Source of the DNA: Zhengitettix transpicula
Lineage: Eukaryota; Arthropoda; Insecta; Orthoptera; Tetrigidae
Direction of reading: 5' to 3'
Length of the DNA stretch: 64,000 nt
Assembly (NCBI GenBank): GCA_037074705.1
Contig: CM073590.1
Location: 242,227,601 to 242,291,600, forward strand
Below the pieces are notes generated by a model that saw only the letters and a list, made by a program, of their open reading frames with translations, searched no databases and was not told where the DNA came from. Below are positions 34,995-47,110 of the stretch, piece after piece. The position numbers and the translations under genes were made by a program. Within the stretch, counting starts at the first letter, position 1, and every line of letters begins with the position of its first letter.

Positions 34995-35400
34995 AGGGTA
35001 TGTATAGAGTAATCCAAATAGTGGCAACTAACCTCTTATAGCATAGGAAAGGGAGTGAAAGAGGGGATGCGGAAAGATAGAGCAAGGTAGCCTAGGGTTA
35101 ACTAGGGCCTCCGGGCTATGGTTTAAGGATCCTGCCCGGCAATTCGCCTAAAAGTGATTTAGGGAAAACCCTAGGATAACCTGCATCAGGCAGGTCGGGT
35201 ATTTGGTACTTGTCCCACGCCCTTCCGATGGCGGGAGAGGTGTTAGCTGTGAGGTCGCAGTTTTCCCCTCGCCGTGCCTTGACCAGTTTAGGAGGTAGCT
35301 GGCCGACTATTCCAATAGGAATAGCGGACAACTCTTACCGTATGCCCAAGGTCTGAGACCCCGGAACATACACCTCTCAGAACAGGCCGAGGTGCCTCCG
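34995..35400 (-). mobile_element. A-tailed retroposon family, copy 5 (sense -)
   Basis: 3' end near 34995 (AGAGTAATCCAAATAGTGGC on plus). It extends to the GGTGTATGTTCCGGGG block near 35375 and is 5'-truncated where copy 6 begins. Confidence 0.75.
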
Positions 35401-35805
35401 TTTTTTTTATTATTATTTTATTTTTGTTTTTTTTAGGGCAACAGGCTACATGAGGGTAATCCACTTAGGGCAACTCCCCTTTAATAGCATAGGAAGGGAT
35501 TTGAAAGGGGGGATGCGGAAGGGTAGAGGAAGGTAGCCAAGGGTTAACTAGGGCCCCCGGGCTATATTTTAAGGATCCTACCCGGCATTCGCCTAAAGGA
35601 ATGCAGGGAAAACCTTAGAAAAACCTGCATCGGGTAGGTCGGGCATTGGGTACTTGTCCCACGCCCTTCCGATAGCGGGAGAGGAGTTTGCTGTGGGGAC
35701 GCAGCTTACCCCTCGCCATGCCTTGGCCTGTTGTATGTGAGAACCTTAGTTCAGAGCCCTCTGGGAAGGTTCACCTGCGAGAGAATACTCTCATAGTCTT
35801 CCTTG
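35400..35805 (-). mobile_element. A-tailed retroposon family, copy 6 (sense -)
   Basis: Begins on plus with a T-rich stretch (the A-tail of the sense strand) and CAGGCTACATGAGGGTAATC. An internal deletion joins the GCCATGCCTTGGCCTG block directly to the GAACCTTAGTTC block, skipping the middle seen in copies 4 and 9. The 5' CGCAGG-type region is at 35760-35805. Confidence 0.75.
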
Positions 35806-35815
35806 AGGGTATTCC

Positions 35816-35925
35816 AATTTTTTTTTAGGGCTACAGGCTACGTGAGGGTAATCCACTTTGGGCAACTCCCCTTCAATAGCATAGGAAGGGATTTGAAAGG
35901 GGGGATACGGAAGGGTCCAATATCC
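35816..35925 (-). mobile_element. A-tailed retroposon family, copy 7 (3' fragment, sense -)
   Basis: Only about 100 bp of the 3' end, again beginning on plus with TTTTTTTTAGGGCTACAGGC. It abuts copy 6, so three partial copies lie head to tail. Confidence 0.75.
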
Positions 35926-36640
35926 GTAGTATGTAGAAGTTTTTTTTTGAAACAGTATAACTGCGAGATTATTAAAAAATACTTCTCCGAGAGTTCCGAT
36001 AGATGACTTCAGCATGTCAATGATCAGATCGTTTCATTGTCTCCGATATTAGCCAAAAAGAAATTACAACAAGGGACTGTCGTGATTTGCGTTACTGCGC
36101 AAAAGAAATAGTTCCTTTTTCCGTAATGAAATCAATCTGAAATATTTTCTTTGAATTAAAAGTATAATTTTGTCCTGTAATACTCCATCGAATGATAATA
36201 AGAAACAATAATAAATACTTTTACGATCCTTGTGGATGATGTAAGTTAATTTTCGCGCCATATTAGTCACTCCCAATATGGCGGCCATTTGTTTACATTG
36301 TGAATCTAGCTAAGAATTTTATCTTCGGTAATGTCTGAAGACTGAGGGACAATTATATCCTGCAGTACTCAAGGAGTATATTTAAGAAGAAAGTCGGAGG
36401 AATGTTTGTTGCAACTGATGCAATAAAATTCAATGTATTTTACAGCTGTTGAATTAATGCACTATCGTGGTGGAAAGTGTGGACGGAACTAGGAACAGTT
36501 AGATCTAGGTTAAGTCACTCCTTGACTAAAGATTAATGTAGAATTAAATACTTTTTCGGTTTTATATAAATAAGTACACGGGTTTATATCGCTAGAATTC
36601 GGAAGTCTATGGCCATATTTCGATATTATTGGATTCATTT
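35926..36640. other. AT-rich non-coding stretch
   Basis: No shared repeats or coding similarity seen. Confidence 0.4.
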
Positions 36641-37620
36641 TTCGTTTTTGTCATGCCCTCGGGGCATAGTAGAAACAATACGGTCTTTGCAATACAAGGC
36701 AGAGGGAAAAAACAATGGACAGTGAAGAGAGGAAGTGTCCTTCAGAGAAGACGGACGAGGGGGTGATAATTCATAACATGAGAGGTGGTTAATAATTCGT
36801 GGTGGCCCTTGACAGCCAGCGACACTGTCGTGCGTCTTCAGTTCCTCGCCGAGAGCATTGTCCTCCAAGAGATCTGTAAACGCACATTTAAAGCAGTCTG
36901 GGAAACCTGATGGATGGCTACAAAAACCTATAATCGTGTGAGATCGAGCCCGAGCCCTACCGAGGTCCGCCCACACCGCCGACTCCTACACGACCCGTAC
37001 GTACTATATCAATATATTAGCTCCTCCGCGGGAGTGGTCGAGGTATCGAACCACGGTCCACGGGAGGCTTCTCTCTCTCTCTCACACACACACACGTCAT
37101 ATCCGGAACGATAATTCTCCTGCTCGCGATCAATTTTGCATTCCCATTTATATGATTCACGCGGCACGCCCGTGTCTTGTGGTTACTCTTTCATTGTTTT
37201 TTTTGTATGCTGTTGGTTTGTGTGTGTGTGTGGCTCCCCTGCGGACAAGACACGAGTGGCCTGGGCGGTCTTTAAACTGTGACCCTAAGGCGACTCGGAC
37301 ATAATCACGCACAACGAGAGAGACAGACAGACAGACGGAGAAGGGAAAGGAGGCGAGGGCAGGTTTACGTGAAAACGCGATCATTTTACGTACGCACGCC
37401 GCGAGGGAAAAGCTGCGTGCGTCCGAGGATCCAAGGTCCATCGAATTAAGGCGCAACAGGTCCATGAGGACAAACTCCACCCAACTGCGTTCAAGAAACG
37501 ACCCGAACAGATACGGCGAAATGGGACGTAATGGTCGTCCAACACGTTTAACAAATATGCGAGACCCGATTCCTTCGCGGTTTATTGCGGTCACCTTCAG
37601 GTATAAAGACGACACAGCCT
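36640..37620. other. GC-rich, repeat-poor island
   Basis: The largest GC-rich island. Open frames of 113 codons (36635-36976) and 152 codons (37157-37615), both on the minus strand, show no domain. A (CT)n/(CA)n tract lies at 37072-37094. The 152-codon frame has Arg/Ser-rich composition. An unrecognised exon or regulatory DNA are both possible. Confidence 0.3.
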
Positions 37621-37727
37621 GATCCCTGCCCGACTGAAACCTCAGCGATTCCTTCCCGTCGTATTAGTAAGAAAATTAATAATATCCCTAAAAGTTTTAA
37701 TTTAATGTCGGTTTTGAATTAACATTT

Positions 37728-37895
37728 GACGACGTTTCGATGCCCTTTTGTAGCTTTTTCAGCTATTATTCTACAATTGTACATACCTCCTCTGTAGTAA
37801 AAATACCTGAAGGGATTAATAAAACAATTGATGACATTACACAGACACTTTTTATTTTCAATTTTTTTATTACGACGACGTTTCGATACCCAACT
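37728..37895 (-). repeat. Penelope-type hammerhead-like terminus, mutated core, in two parts
   Basis: The minus strand reads CTGAAAA (37756-37762), hairpin remnant, GAAACGTC (37731-37738). One core G is mutated to A. A second, truncated GACGACGTTTCGATACC lies at 37874-37890 and is cut off where retroposon copy 8 starts. The phrase TACCTCCTCTGTAG is present near 37785. Confidence 0.55.
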
Positions 37896-38172
37896 GGTCG
37901 ATGCTCGGAGAAGGGGAATGCAGCGTGTCCACAGCAAACCCGTCTCCCGCCATCCAGGGAAAGGCGTGGGACAAGTATCCAATGCCCGACATACCTGATT
38001 TAGGTTTTCTAGGGGTTTCCCTGCCTCACTTTTAGACGAATGCCGGGTAGGATCCTTAAAATACAGCCCGGGGCTACTTTCTGCATCTTCCCTTTCAAAT
38101 CCTTTCCTATGCTATTAAAGGGGAGCTGCCACCACGTGGATTACCCTCATGTAGCCTCTAAAAAATAAATCA
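37895..38172 (+). mobile_element. A-tailed retroposon family, copy 8 (sense +)
   Basis: 5'-truncated copy from the GGAGAAGGGGAATGCAGCG block to CTCATGTAGCC plus CTAAAAAATAAA. It interrupts the second Penelope-type terminus at 37890. Confidence 0.75.
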
Positions 38173-39230
38173 TCAGGTCGTTTTGTACTTTCTTTCACAT
38201 TTTTCAACATCTACCTGCTATTGCCGATAGCAAAATAAAATATGCCACCTAAAGCATCCTTCTAATACACCAGTCTAATAAAATCTGCTGTTTATCTTAC
38301 CACCATCGTATAAGTTTTTCCATCATCTCAAGGCTCCTTGGAAGCTCATTTTCTTCAGCGTGTTTACAACATGTATTAAATGTTTGGTCCCTTTAAGTTG
38401 ATTTTCGCTCTTGTTGGAGGAATTGTAAAGTCACACGAGGCAAATGAGAGAAACTTTGATGCACAATAATAGGAATTATTTGATCTTTACTTTATTACGA
38501 TACAAGTTTAATTATTTTTACCACCGGCGCAGTTATCGTGATACTGGTCGAAGCGTAAGCGCCGAATGTCAATGACCGTCTGTTTTGGCCCCTCCGCGAC
38601 AGCAAGAAAAACCTGGTCAACAGGAAATGACGCACGTTAGTCATCCCTCGAGACAGGTGACTGACTACTCGGACCATCTAAATGTCAACGTGAGGAACAC
38701 CTGCGGTTTCGCAGCCAAAACATACACACACAGGTATATTACGCGCAGGACCGCGGAGTCTTTTTTCAATCAATGTGGGGGACGGGGACGTAACGGCAGG
38801 AAGACTGACTCAGCGGGATTTGGCCTTTTTTGCATGTTTTTATCTGAATAAAAAACCCAGCAACAACGAAGAAATAATAAAGATTTTATAGCGAGGCTAG
38901 GCAGTAAGGCCTTCAGGCAGAGGCGTAAGGTCAAGTATTTTACTTTTAAAAACTTAGGAGAGTTTTGTTGCGGTTTTTAATCACGCCGGATCGTATCCCT
39001 ACTTTTCGCTTTGTGAGTCTAAAACTGTAATATGTAAAAGGGGATTAAAAAGCAATGGACCTACAATTAAAACCACAGTAGCAAATTATTATTGAATGCT
39101 GTATGCGGCACGGTGTTGTGGAAGTTACACTTGTTAGTGATCTGAAGAGCTGTTGGGACTGTCGTTTGGGGTTAGAGGCTGCTGGAGCTGCGACGGAATC
39201 TATTTCGTGAGGTTTTTCGTACGTCGCTGG
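38173..39230. other. Non-coding stretch, nothing recognised
   Basis: AT-rich to about 38510, mixed after. No shared repeats. Confidence 0.4.
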
Positions 39231-39700
39231 TCAGTTTGAGCAGTCTTAATGGCCGCCGACCTTGCACGCCGCCTCGGACTCGGACCCAGACCCAGGTTCT
39301 GGCGGAGGACAATGTCGGCCGCCGTTTGATGTGCAGGAATGGAAGGACGGTCGGGGTTTTTGTGTCGGAGCTGCAATTAAGGCTTGGGTCGTGACCCTCT
39401 CCGGAGGCGTGGTCTGCTCGCGGCTACCTCAGGGGCTCCTCAACAACAATGCGGCTCCCGTGGCCACGAACAACTCCTCCACCCAGGCAACCCGTCCCCC
39501 TCAAAAAGTCCTCAGGAATGTCATGGTACCAGCAGCCACGACAAGATTTCATTCTCCCTCTCCTCTCCCGAGTATTTCTGCAGTTGTCCGCCATCTTGTT
39601 CTCTCATGAGATAACCTGCACGTGTCCATCACGTGTCCACGTCCCAGTTACGTGTCAGTTTTCTAACTTCCAGAAAATCTCTTCATGTAAAGCGACAACA
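39230..39700. other. GC-rich, repeat-poor island
   Basis: Open frames overlap in three registers on plus (39262-39730). No domain. CACGTGTCC-type phrases repeat at 39620-39655. Possible regulatory DNA. Confidence 0.3.
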
Positions 39701-40530
39701 AATATTGGATACAGAAGACCGTCGCAGTGATCCGATCACGATTCAAAATTGAGAAACACTGAACTTGTTTTTTCTACGTCACGAGTGTTGAGACTCATTT
39801 GATATTCACTGTCCATTTTTCCTGTAAATAACCATACTTCCTAAATTCACCTTCAGAAATTACGTTATATACACACAGCCATCGCAATCCTACCCTCGGA
39901 AGTGGTCTTCGGTTTTTTTTAACAGCCCTTCCGTAGCAGCACGTTTCAAACGTCCACAAAATTGTTTTTATTCCTGTCTGGTTCACGAATCAAGTGCTCC
40001 AAGCCTCATTAATTTTAGATGATTATTTCGCAATCCTTGTGCAGTCTTCAAAATATGGAAAGGTTTTAGGAATCTGTTTTCCAATTCAACGCAAAACGCG
40101 AGCAACGTTGCGAGAATATTATTCTCTGAACGACGACGCAACAAATCGGAAGACAAGGGTTTCAACCACCAAAAGAAATTATTTTGCAGACAAAAAAAAC
40201 CGCTTACATAGAAAAGAAAATGTAGGATAATTCAAGACAATTTTTTCTTTTTTAATCTTTGGACAAGTAAAACCATGCTGCTATTCTCCAAAATGTTTCT
40301 CTTTGGAACAGAAACCGATTTTCCTTCAAAATGATAGAAAACAGGTGTGGTTGCATCTGCTGTTGTAGAAGGGTAACTTTGTCGATGTTTTGATAATTAA
40401 AGCGTGGGTGGAAGTTCGAGGGGGGCCAGAGGGGGGGGGGGACATAGGCGAAAGATGATGGAGTAATTATTTCGGTCTTACGGGATATTTCTTAGGAAAT
40501 TTCATAAAAATTATTTATACGGTTTCTTTC
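39701..40530. other. Non-coding stretch, nothing recognised
   Basis: Mixed AT-rich DNA with a G-run near 40430. No coding similarity. Confidence 0.4.
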
Positions 40531-40544
40531 CCTCAAATTGCATA

Positions 40545-40710
40545 AAAAAAATTAGATAGATAAATAGTCAAATAACAGACAAAAAGAAGTGGTAATATAA
40601 ATTCCAGTTGTGTTGTCCTCACGGCATTTTTAATCACCTGACGACAGGAACAAGGAATTGTGGTGCTTATATTGTTTATTTCTCTCATTATTATTTTTCA
40701 AAGAATTATT
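40545..40710. repeat. Palindromic hammerhead-family element, eroded copy
   Basis: Left arm ATAGTCAAATAACAGACAAA. Right block CACCTGACGACAGGAACAAG (40636-40655), which keeps the CTGACGA core at 40638-40644 and loses the GAAAC box. Confidence 0.55.
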
Positions 40711-40804
40711 TGCAGAATACCGAGAAATCACCAATTTGTTGACTTCGTATCTTAGGAGTGCGTATGGATTAAAGGGAATTCAAATTAAATATTTTCGTCT
40801 GATT

Positions 40805-41130
40805 GAAAATTAATAATACAAAAGACAGACAAAAGAAGTGATAATATAAATGCCACTCAACAACGTTTCTGGAAGCATTGTCCCTTTCTTCAGGTGCAGA
40901 AAAAAAACGCACAAGTGCCTAGAGAGACACAACTGTGATGACGCAACTTGTCTCGAGCAAATACTGCGTTACACACGACTGGAAGCCATTCATAATCTTT
41001 GGAGTTTTATCAACTGACTAGTGCAGTTGTGTCTCTCTAGGGGCTCTTGCACCTGAAGAAAGAAACAAGGATTCCAGAAATGTTGTGTGGTATTTATGTT
41101 AACACTTATTTTGTGTGTATTTGGCTATGA
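40805..41130. mobile_element. Palindromic element with paired hammerhead-like motifs and a 120-bp centre
   Basis: Left block 40858-40897 (minus): CAACGTTTCTGGAAGC, then TCTTCAGGTGC. Right block 41049-41090 (plus): CACCTGAAGAAAGAAACAAG, then GATTCCAGAAATGTTGTGTGG. The core CTGAAGA is intact. Stem II pairs GAA/TTC, and CAC/GTG flank as stem I. GAAAC has become GAAAT. The inner centre also carries CTCTCTAGGGGCTC/GAGACACAACTG inverted phrases. Outer arm GTGTGTATTTGGCTATG. Confidence 0.7.
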
Positions 41131-41269
41131 TTAGAGGAATCAACATTAAATGGTATTTCATTGTCTTTGGAAGAAAGAATACATCAGAGGTGGCAAGAAG
41201 GAAGATTGAGCCCCAATGTGCCGTAAAGTAAGAAATTCCACTGAACTTGAGGAATGAAGACAAGACACA

Positions 41270-41720
41270 CGAGAGTTCTAAATGAGTCAAGCGTCTCAAG
41301 GAATGCCAGTCGATCCCTACACGTTTTGCCGAGACCGTTTGAATTTCCGTCCAATCGTAGTGGTCCATCTTGTTGCGTTTAATCGCAGAGAATGTGGAAT
41401 GTCGGTCGCCTTTTTTCTTCTTCTGGTAAATCTCCCCGGAGTGGAGGGTGCCCTTGGAGAAGCCGGTGGTTACCGCAGTATTTGGTGGTAAGTTATGCAG
41501 ATGTGTGGAACAAAGGAGGCGAGTGAGGGCAAGCGGTCAGCGGCAGATCGCCGTAAGGGCAGGAGCAGGAGCAGGTCACACAAAAACCAGCCGACCAGAA
41601 CAGGTTCCAGCTGGGTGTGGCCACCAGGCCATCCGACGCCTGGCGTCCACAATCGATACCAACTAGAACGCGCACGGAAAAATCACGGACCAAAAGGATC
41701 CTGTCACACACAATAAACGT
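41270..41720. other. GC-rich, repeat-poor island
   Basis: Overlapping open frames on both strands (41282-41716) with no domain. Possible regulatory DNA. Confidence 0.3.
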
Positions 41721-42640
41721 AACGGTCGACTGCTCAAGTTTTGTTTTTGTTTTTGCCCTTCTTCTTGCTGATCACCGAACTCGTTAACCGTTTTCGTCCA
41801 CCGAGCACAGATTTTATTCTGAATGAATATTGTAAGTTCTTATCCTAGCGGCTACACTTCTATGAATTCGTCAGCCATTAAGTGGTTCCATTTACCTCTG
41901 TTGCGGTTATCGATTTCCTCGTCACTTTCACGGCTTTCGGAGAGAAATAAACTGCCGTTTCTAAGACCTACTGGAATGTCCTGTATCTCGAGGATTAATT
42001 TCTCCGAGTGTCAACCAATATACATAGACTCCAATTAATCTTGGTTAAGGTTTTCCATTGTGTCACACATTTGAAGGAGAGGAAAAAACCAACAAATTGT
42101 TTATATATAATACAGCAAAAGATAAATAACAGTTTTCCGCTGGAAATACCTTTACAGCTCTTTCAGAAACAATTCACAATGTAACTGTTTAAGTTTTTTA
42201 GATCTCTAAACATGCAAACATATATATGTCTGTCTTGAATTTTCGATTTACGTTCTTTTGGTGAACTTGTCTTCCAGGTCCTTATAATTCCTTAATGAAG
42301 GATTACAAAAATCATCTCCTATTAAGCCCCAAGCTTCCTCCTTACCAAATATGAATTGTTTTCCAACCATAGTTATCCTGATTAATATTAACAATCAACT
42401 CCCAATTTAAGGTTTCTAATATAAATACAATTTCTATTCATTTTCTAATAAGAATGATATATATATATATTAATGTACTTCATTATATTGCCACAGTTTT
42501 TTTAATCAGTCCAATGGAAAAAAAAAGTATTTTTCTTCAAGTCATTTATTTTGATGTCGAAGAAGCCTTCTGAATTCTCATAACCATCTTCATATTGCAA
42601 ATTAGTTATATTAATTTTAAAAATCCTATGATTAAAATTT
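41721..42640. other. AT-rich non-coding stretch
   Basis: No shared repeats or coding similarity. Confidence 0.4.
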
Positions 42641-42644
42641 AACA

Positions 42645-42880
42645 CAAAGTTTGTTCCTCAATCTACGACTTCTTCATACGGGATTAAATGGAGTAAATAA
42701 ATTTCCACACAATTCCAAAAATTCTTCTATAAACATTAGCCAAAAATTGATATATAAATAAATTCTAAACAATACAATTTGGCTAATATTTATAGAATTT
42801 TTAAAAATACGGGGAAATTATTTACTCTGTTGTACACCTGATGAAGAACTAGATTGAGCACGTAACGTTCTGTTAATTTT
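42645..42880. mobile_element. Inverted-repeat element with a hammerhead-like end (CTGATGA core)
   Basis: Left arm 42691-42745 and right arm 42774-42828 are diverged reverse complements (GAGTAAATAAATTTCC against GGAAATTATTTACTC; TAAACATTAGCC against GGCTAATATTTA). Outside the right arm lies CACCTGATGAAGAACTAGAT, with the canonical CTGATGA core at 42838-42844 but GTAAC for GAAAC. Outside the left arm is its decayed inverse (TCTACGACTTCTTCATAC). Confidence 0.6.
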
Positions 42881-45069
42881 TTATTTTTTCTAAATTATTC
42901 TTCTGACTAATTTGGTTGTGTTCATGCATTTCAAATTATAGTTAAATCAGATGAATGTAAGTATTAATATACAAATTAACACATATAATCTAATTAAACA
43001 TCGAAATTTATTACGTAATTGTGAACGCAGAAACATCTAACTTACTACCGTAGTGGTGAGTTATAGGCTAGTAATGTATTGAAATGAATTACTTTCTTAT
43101 CTCCAAAAATTACGAGTATAATTATTTATATATTTTAAGGTCACCACGTCATGATGCGATCAGCGATAGTCAAAATCCAATGTATTATTCTGAATATTAA
43201 CATGTTATTCCGTACGTATATAACCATATTTCTTTCCTCGGACAACACGTTCGTAAAACAAATAATTCGGAACGAAAACTTTCACTTACGTTTGTCTCTC
43301 GATATTATATAGACTACTTACGCTTTAAAAATACATCCATTCTTCTTCCTATGTCAAAAAAACACAACTTTAAATGTGTTGCAGTGTATTTATCAATGCA
43401 GTGTAAATAATCAACACACACACCGCCATTAAGAAGCAAAGATACTTGTGTTCCAAAGATTTCAACATTTACAGCAGCAACGGTTACATTTAATCGGAAC
43501 CAACAATAACAAAATGAATATTGTCGATTCTCATATTTTAAGAATTATTAAACAAGAAAAATTCGATTAGTTTTTGAAACACGAAAGATTAAAAATATGC
43601 CCAACGTAACTTCAAGGACACGACCTTGACGATTTATTTTCTTTTAATTAAAAGTAAATATCTCTTTGCCCTGCTCCGAGTTCACTGACTGGCAGGCAGT
43701 ATCTTTAATTTCAAGGCGTTGCGATAAACTTATCGATATTACAGGATCGTTAAATGTTCGATTATTAAATCTTAATGACCTGATTTAGGGTGAAAGTTAT
43801 GAAGAAAATAAATTAGCGTGTCGTTTAAAATCCAGAATTAAAAGTCGTTGCTTCGTAGTTCAAATTATACGTTCTTTTTGATACAATGTTGTTGTATAAA
43901 TCAGCATCATCCGGCGACTTACGAACGTCCATATAATTCCCCTCGAAATCTTTACTAGATATCAATTTTTAAACAGTTACGGGGCCTCCAGATTAAGATA
44001 GCTTTCTAGTAGAAGGGTTCTTAGTCCCAGACCAATATATCAAAGGGACTATTATTGGCTGTTAACACTTCACTAAAAGACAAGTCCTCCGGTCGGGAAC
44101 AGGTTTTTCCTCCGTGGCCGCTTTTAGTGGTCTTTTATTGTCTCGTAAGATAATCCCGGCCGCGTCCCGTGGTTGGATTTCATAAAATGGATGACAACTG
44201 GGATGGCTTCATTCCAATACAGGATGGCGATAAAAATAATAAAAGACGAGTCCTAGCAAAACCAAAAAATAAAAAAAAGTATACTTAGAGATACCGCTCT
44301 TTTAGTTTCTGCCGGTGTAACAGTATACATTTAACTTAATGGCGTCGTGGCAAGTAAATATTTAGGTTTTATTGATCTATCAAGTTACAACTCTATCACA
44401 CGAGGACTATTGTGCCTGTTTACAGCGTTTACAGAGTGCACAGTTCTAAGAATCCAATTAAAAGAAAAGCTATAAATGTAACTCTGTATACCAATCGTCT
44501 GTATGACCATCCTCTTCATATTGTCGACCATAATTAAACAACTCGTATTCATCTTCTGCTAATTTTACCATCCGCGGTTCCTTTTATGACTTTTCTCACT
44601 AATAAATATTCTGTATGTTTCGTCCACAGTATACATGAGATATGCCGTTTAACTCGTCTTTCCTTTCGGATTAGTTACCCCCTCGTTCCTTATTTTGTGG
44701 GTTTCACGTTCTTCTGTTACTCTGTTCATTTCTAGAAGCCTGAATGTTCAGTTCCACGCCATCGTGGGTAATTTAAATATAACTTTAAGAGTCCTTCCGT
44801 TTCATGTATTATAAATTCAAGGCTTCCTTCCTGAAATCTTGGAAATTCGGTGCTGGAAAAATAAACATGTTGACAAATGAAGAGAAGTTGATAAAAAGTT
44901 TAGTTCTTCAGAAGAAAGATGAGACAAATCCCGAATAGACATGATGTCATTGAAGGGAATTGTAATAATCAATTAGAGGTCGTTAATTAAATAAAAGAAT
45001 TAATCAAATTTACAAACAATATTTATATATTTTGTGGAAATAACTCAAAACAATTACAATTTAAAATAT
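42881..45069. other. AT-rich non-coding stretch, nothing recognised
   Basis: About 2.2 kb without shared repeats, long frames or protein similarity. Confidence 0.4.
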
Positions 45070-45860
45070 TAATTTCTCAGGGTCTTCACTGGGTTTGATA
45101 ATGGACACATCAATTATGTTTAAAAATCTTATTAACAAACAAATCACTTTTACCTAAACAATACGTCGATAGAAATAAGACAAGAAATGAACTTGACAAT
45201 TAAAATAGAACGAAATTTAAAAGTAAAGAGATTAACTCTGATTAACAATTTAAACTAGAACGAAATCTGACTTCTGTCTTTTAATTACGTTTACATACAT
45301 AATTAATTTGTAATTTGTTACTCACATCTGTCCAGCTGGTTCCAGCGTTTCTTTCGTTTTCGAAATACACTGTTGCGAAATTTTACACTGATTCTAAGAT
45401 TCACAGATTTTACACTGATTCTAGTCAAAATTTATAGGATGCCAGGAACTCGGATGATCCTCCCTGTTTTTTGTCAGCTACCTGTTGACTGCTTGCCTAA
45501 GGTGAATTCTGTGGTTTGTATATTTGCCAGTCTTTAGTGCTTTAGACTTAAAATGAAATTTTTACTATTTCTGGCTGGCTATGAACGTAAAACTACTTTT
45601 ACTTAGCAAGTTTCGATGTAATGCTTTCGTGAATGTCTTACTTTGTCCTCAAGTCACAACGTTGTTTAATAATAATACAATAACGACGGCTAGTCTCTGC
45701 CATAGTATCACTTGTTCCGTCCTCCGAAATGTCCAGGCACCAACCAACTCTGTTAAATTCTGATCACCAGCCGCAATATCGTCTTGAGTTTTAGCGCGCA
45801 TACGCCATTTTGACCTTCCGACAAAGGAACAGAGCTCGGCTACATTGTCGTTATGGAAGC
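45070..45860 (+). repeat. Dispersed repeat, copy B (partner at 2070-2830)
   Basis: Shares the same order of landmarks as copy A in the same orientation. A small internal duplication of AGATTTTACACTGATTCT lies near 45380-45425 in this copy only. Confidence 0.55.
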
Positions 45861-45914
45861 TCCTGCCGCAATAGTAGATTTCTCAAACAATTTAAATTTT
45901 TATGTTTTTAATTT

Positions 45915-46345
45915 AACAACATGTTTCAGTTTTAATGTGAGCCTGTAGATGTATTAGTGGATAGTCAAAGGTTATATAAAAATAGATGAAATAGCATAGA
46001 TAAAATATAGAAAAAGATCGCAGATGAAAATATTATGAATATTATCAAATATAATTCAGACATTAGTCTTACTTTCAACTAGGAATAGTTACCAAGTTTT
46101 AGGAAAAATAAGAGATTTTGTTTATGTTCCGAAGTAATATCCATCTTGTCATACACTGATTTATTAAGTAATATTTATTATATTTTAATCCACATATTCA
46201 AACCTTTAATACTATTTATCTCTATTATATCATCTTTGAGTATCGATTAATATCTTAGTACAATTATATCTATAACACTTAATATCTTTATTGTTAACCT
46301 GATTATGGTCCACATTCGGACTGAAACATGTTGTTAAATTAAATT
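45915..46345. mobile_element. Inverted pair ending in a third hammerhead-like variant
   Basis: AATTTAACAACATGTTTCAG near 45912-45931 and CTGAAACATGTTGTTAAATT at 46321-46340 are inverted copies about 390 bp apart. The right block has stem I TTAAC (46294-46298) with GTTAA (46333-46337), core CTGATTA, stem II GGTCC/GGACT with loop ACATTC, GAAAC (46323-46327) and C-AT-G for stem III. One core G is changed to T. The left block is decayed. Confidence 0.6.
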
Positions 46346-46665
46346 ATAATATTCAATTCTCTGTTTTGGCCCCATTAATAATTTAAACCATAAAATAAAT
46401 TATAATTTTTTTTGGCGCTATTAATATCTTCAACTTGGAAGCTGAGGAAAAATACTCTAATTATTATTATTAAAGGGGTTCTGCATACAGGTAATTGTTG
46501 ATAATGTTACTGAAAACTATTTTAGTTTTTTTTTTGCTTCAAGGTAATCCTCTTTTTTTAAATTCAGGCCCATTCATTTCGCGTGTTAAAGTTCCGTTAC
46601 CTGCTTATGAATTTAATTTAATTCAGCACAGTTTTCTCCTATTTCATTTTTAGGGGGGGGGGGGT
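46346..46665. other. AT-rich spacer with a G-run
   Basis: Nothing recognised; poly-G near 46652. Confidence 0.4.
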
Positions 46666-46669
46666 ATTG

Positions 46670-47110
46670 ACTAATTCCTTTTTCCGCAATTCCTCTCATT
46701 CCTTCCGTTCCGTCTACCTTCACGACAGTCCGCTACGTATTTCCGCCTATGTTTTCCGTGTTTTTCTCTGGTCGAAGACGGTTATTTCAGCTGTCCCGGC
46801 GATGCACGTGTGCGAACGGAGGATCACGACGCGGCGTCCTTTCACCGGCGCTCACGACTCGCCTCAGTAGCGACACGAATTCATTCACTCGACCATAGGA
46901 AGAGAGAGAGATACACACAGAGAGCCATTCCCCCCCCCCCTTCCTACCTCCGCCATCCCTGAGATGACCGTCCCGAGATAGCCTGCCTGACCCGCCATCT
47001 TGTCATCCATCCACTGGACTCGATTCGGTTGGAAAGATACGAGCGAGGAAAGAGAAAATAGAGAGAGAGAAAAAAAAGGAGACCTCAATTGTCCTTTCCC
47101 AACTGCAACG
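46670..47110. other. GC-rich, repeat-poor island
   Basis: Contains a short GA/CA-rich tract at 46902-46925 and a C-run near 46930. Open frames on both strands without domains. Possible regulatory DNA. Confidence 0.3.

Noticed and set aside
37157..37615. 152-codon minus-strand frame
   Set aside because: Longest in a GC-rich island but no recognised domain; treated as chance openness.
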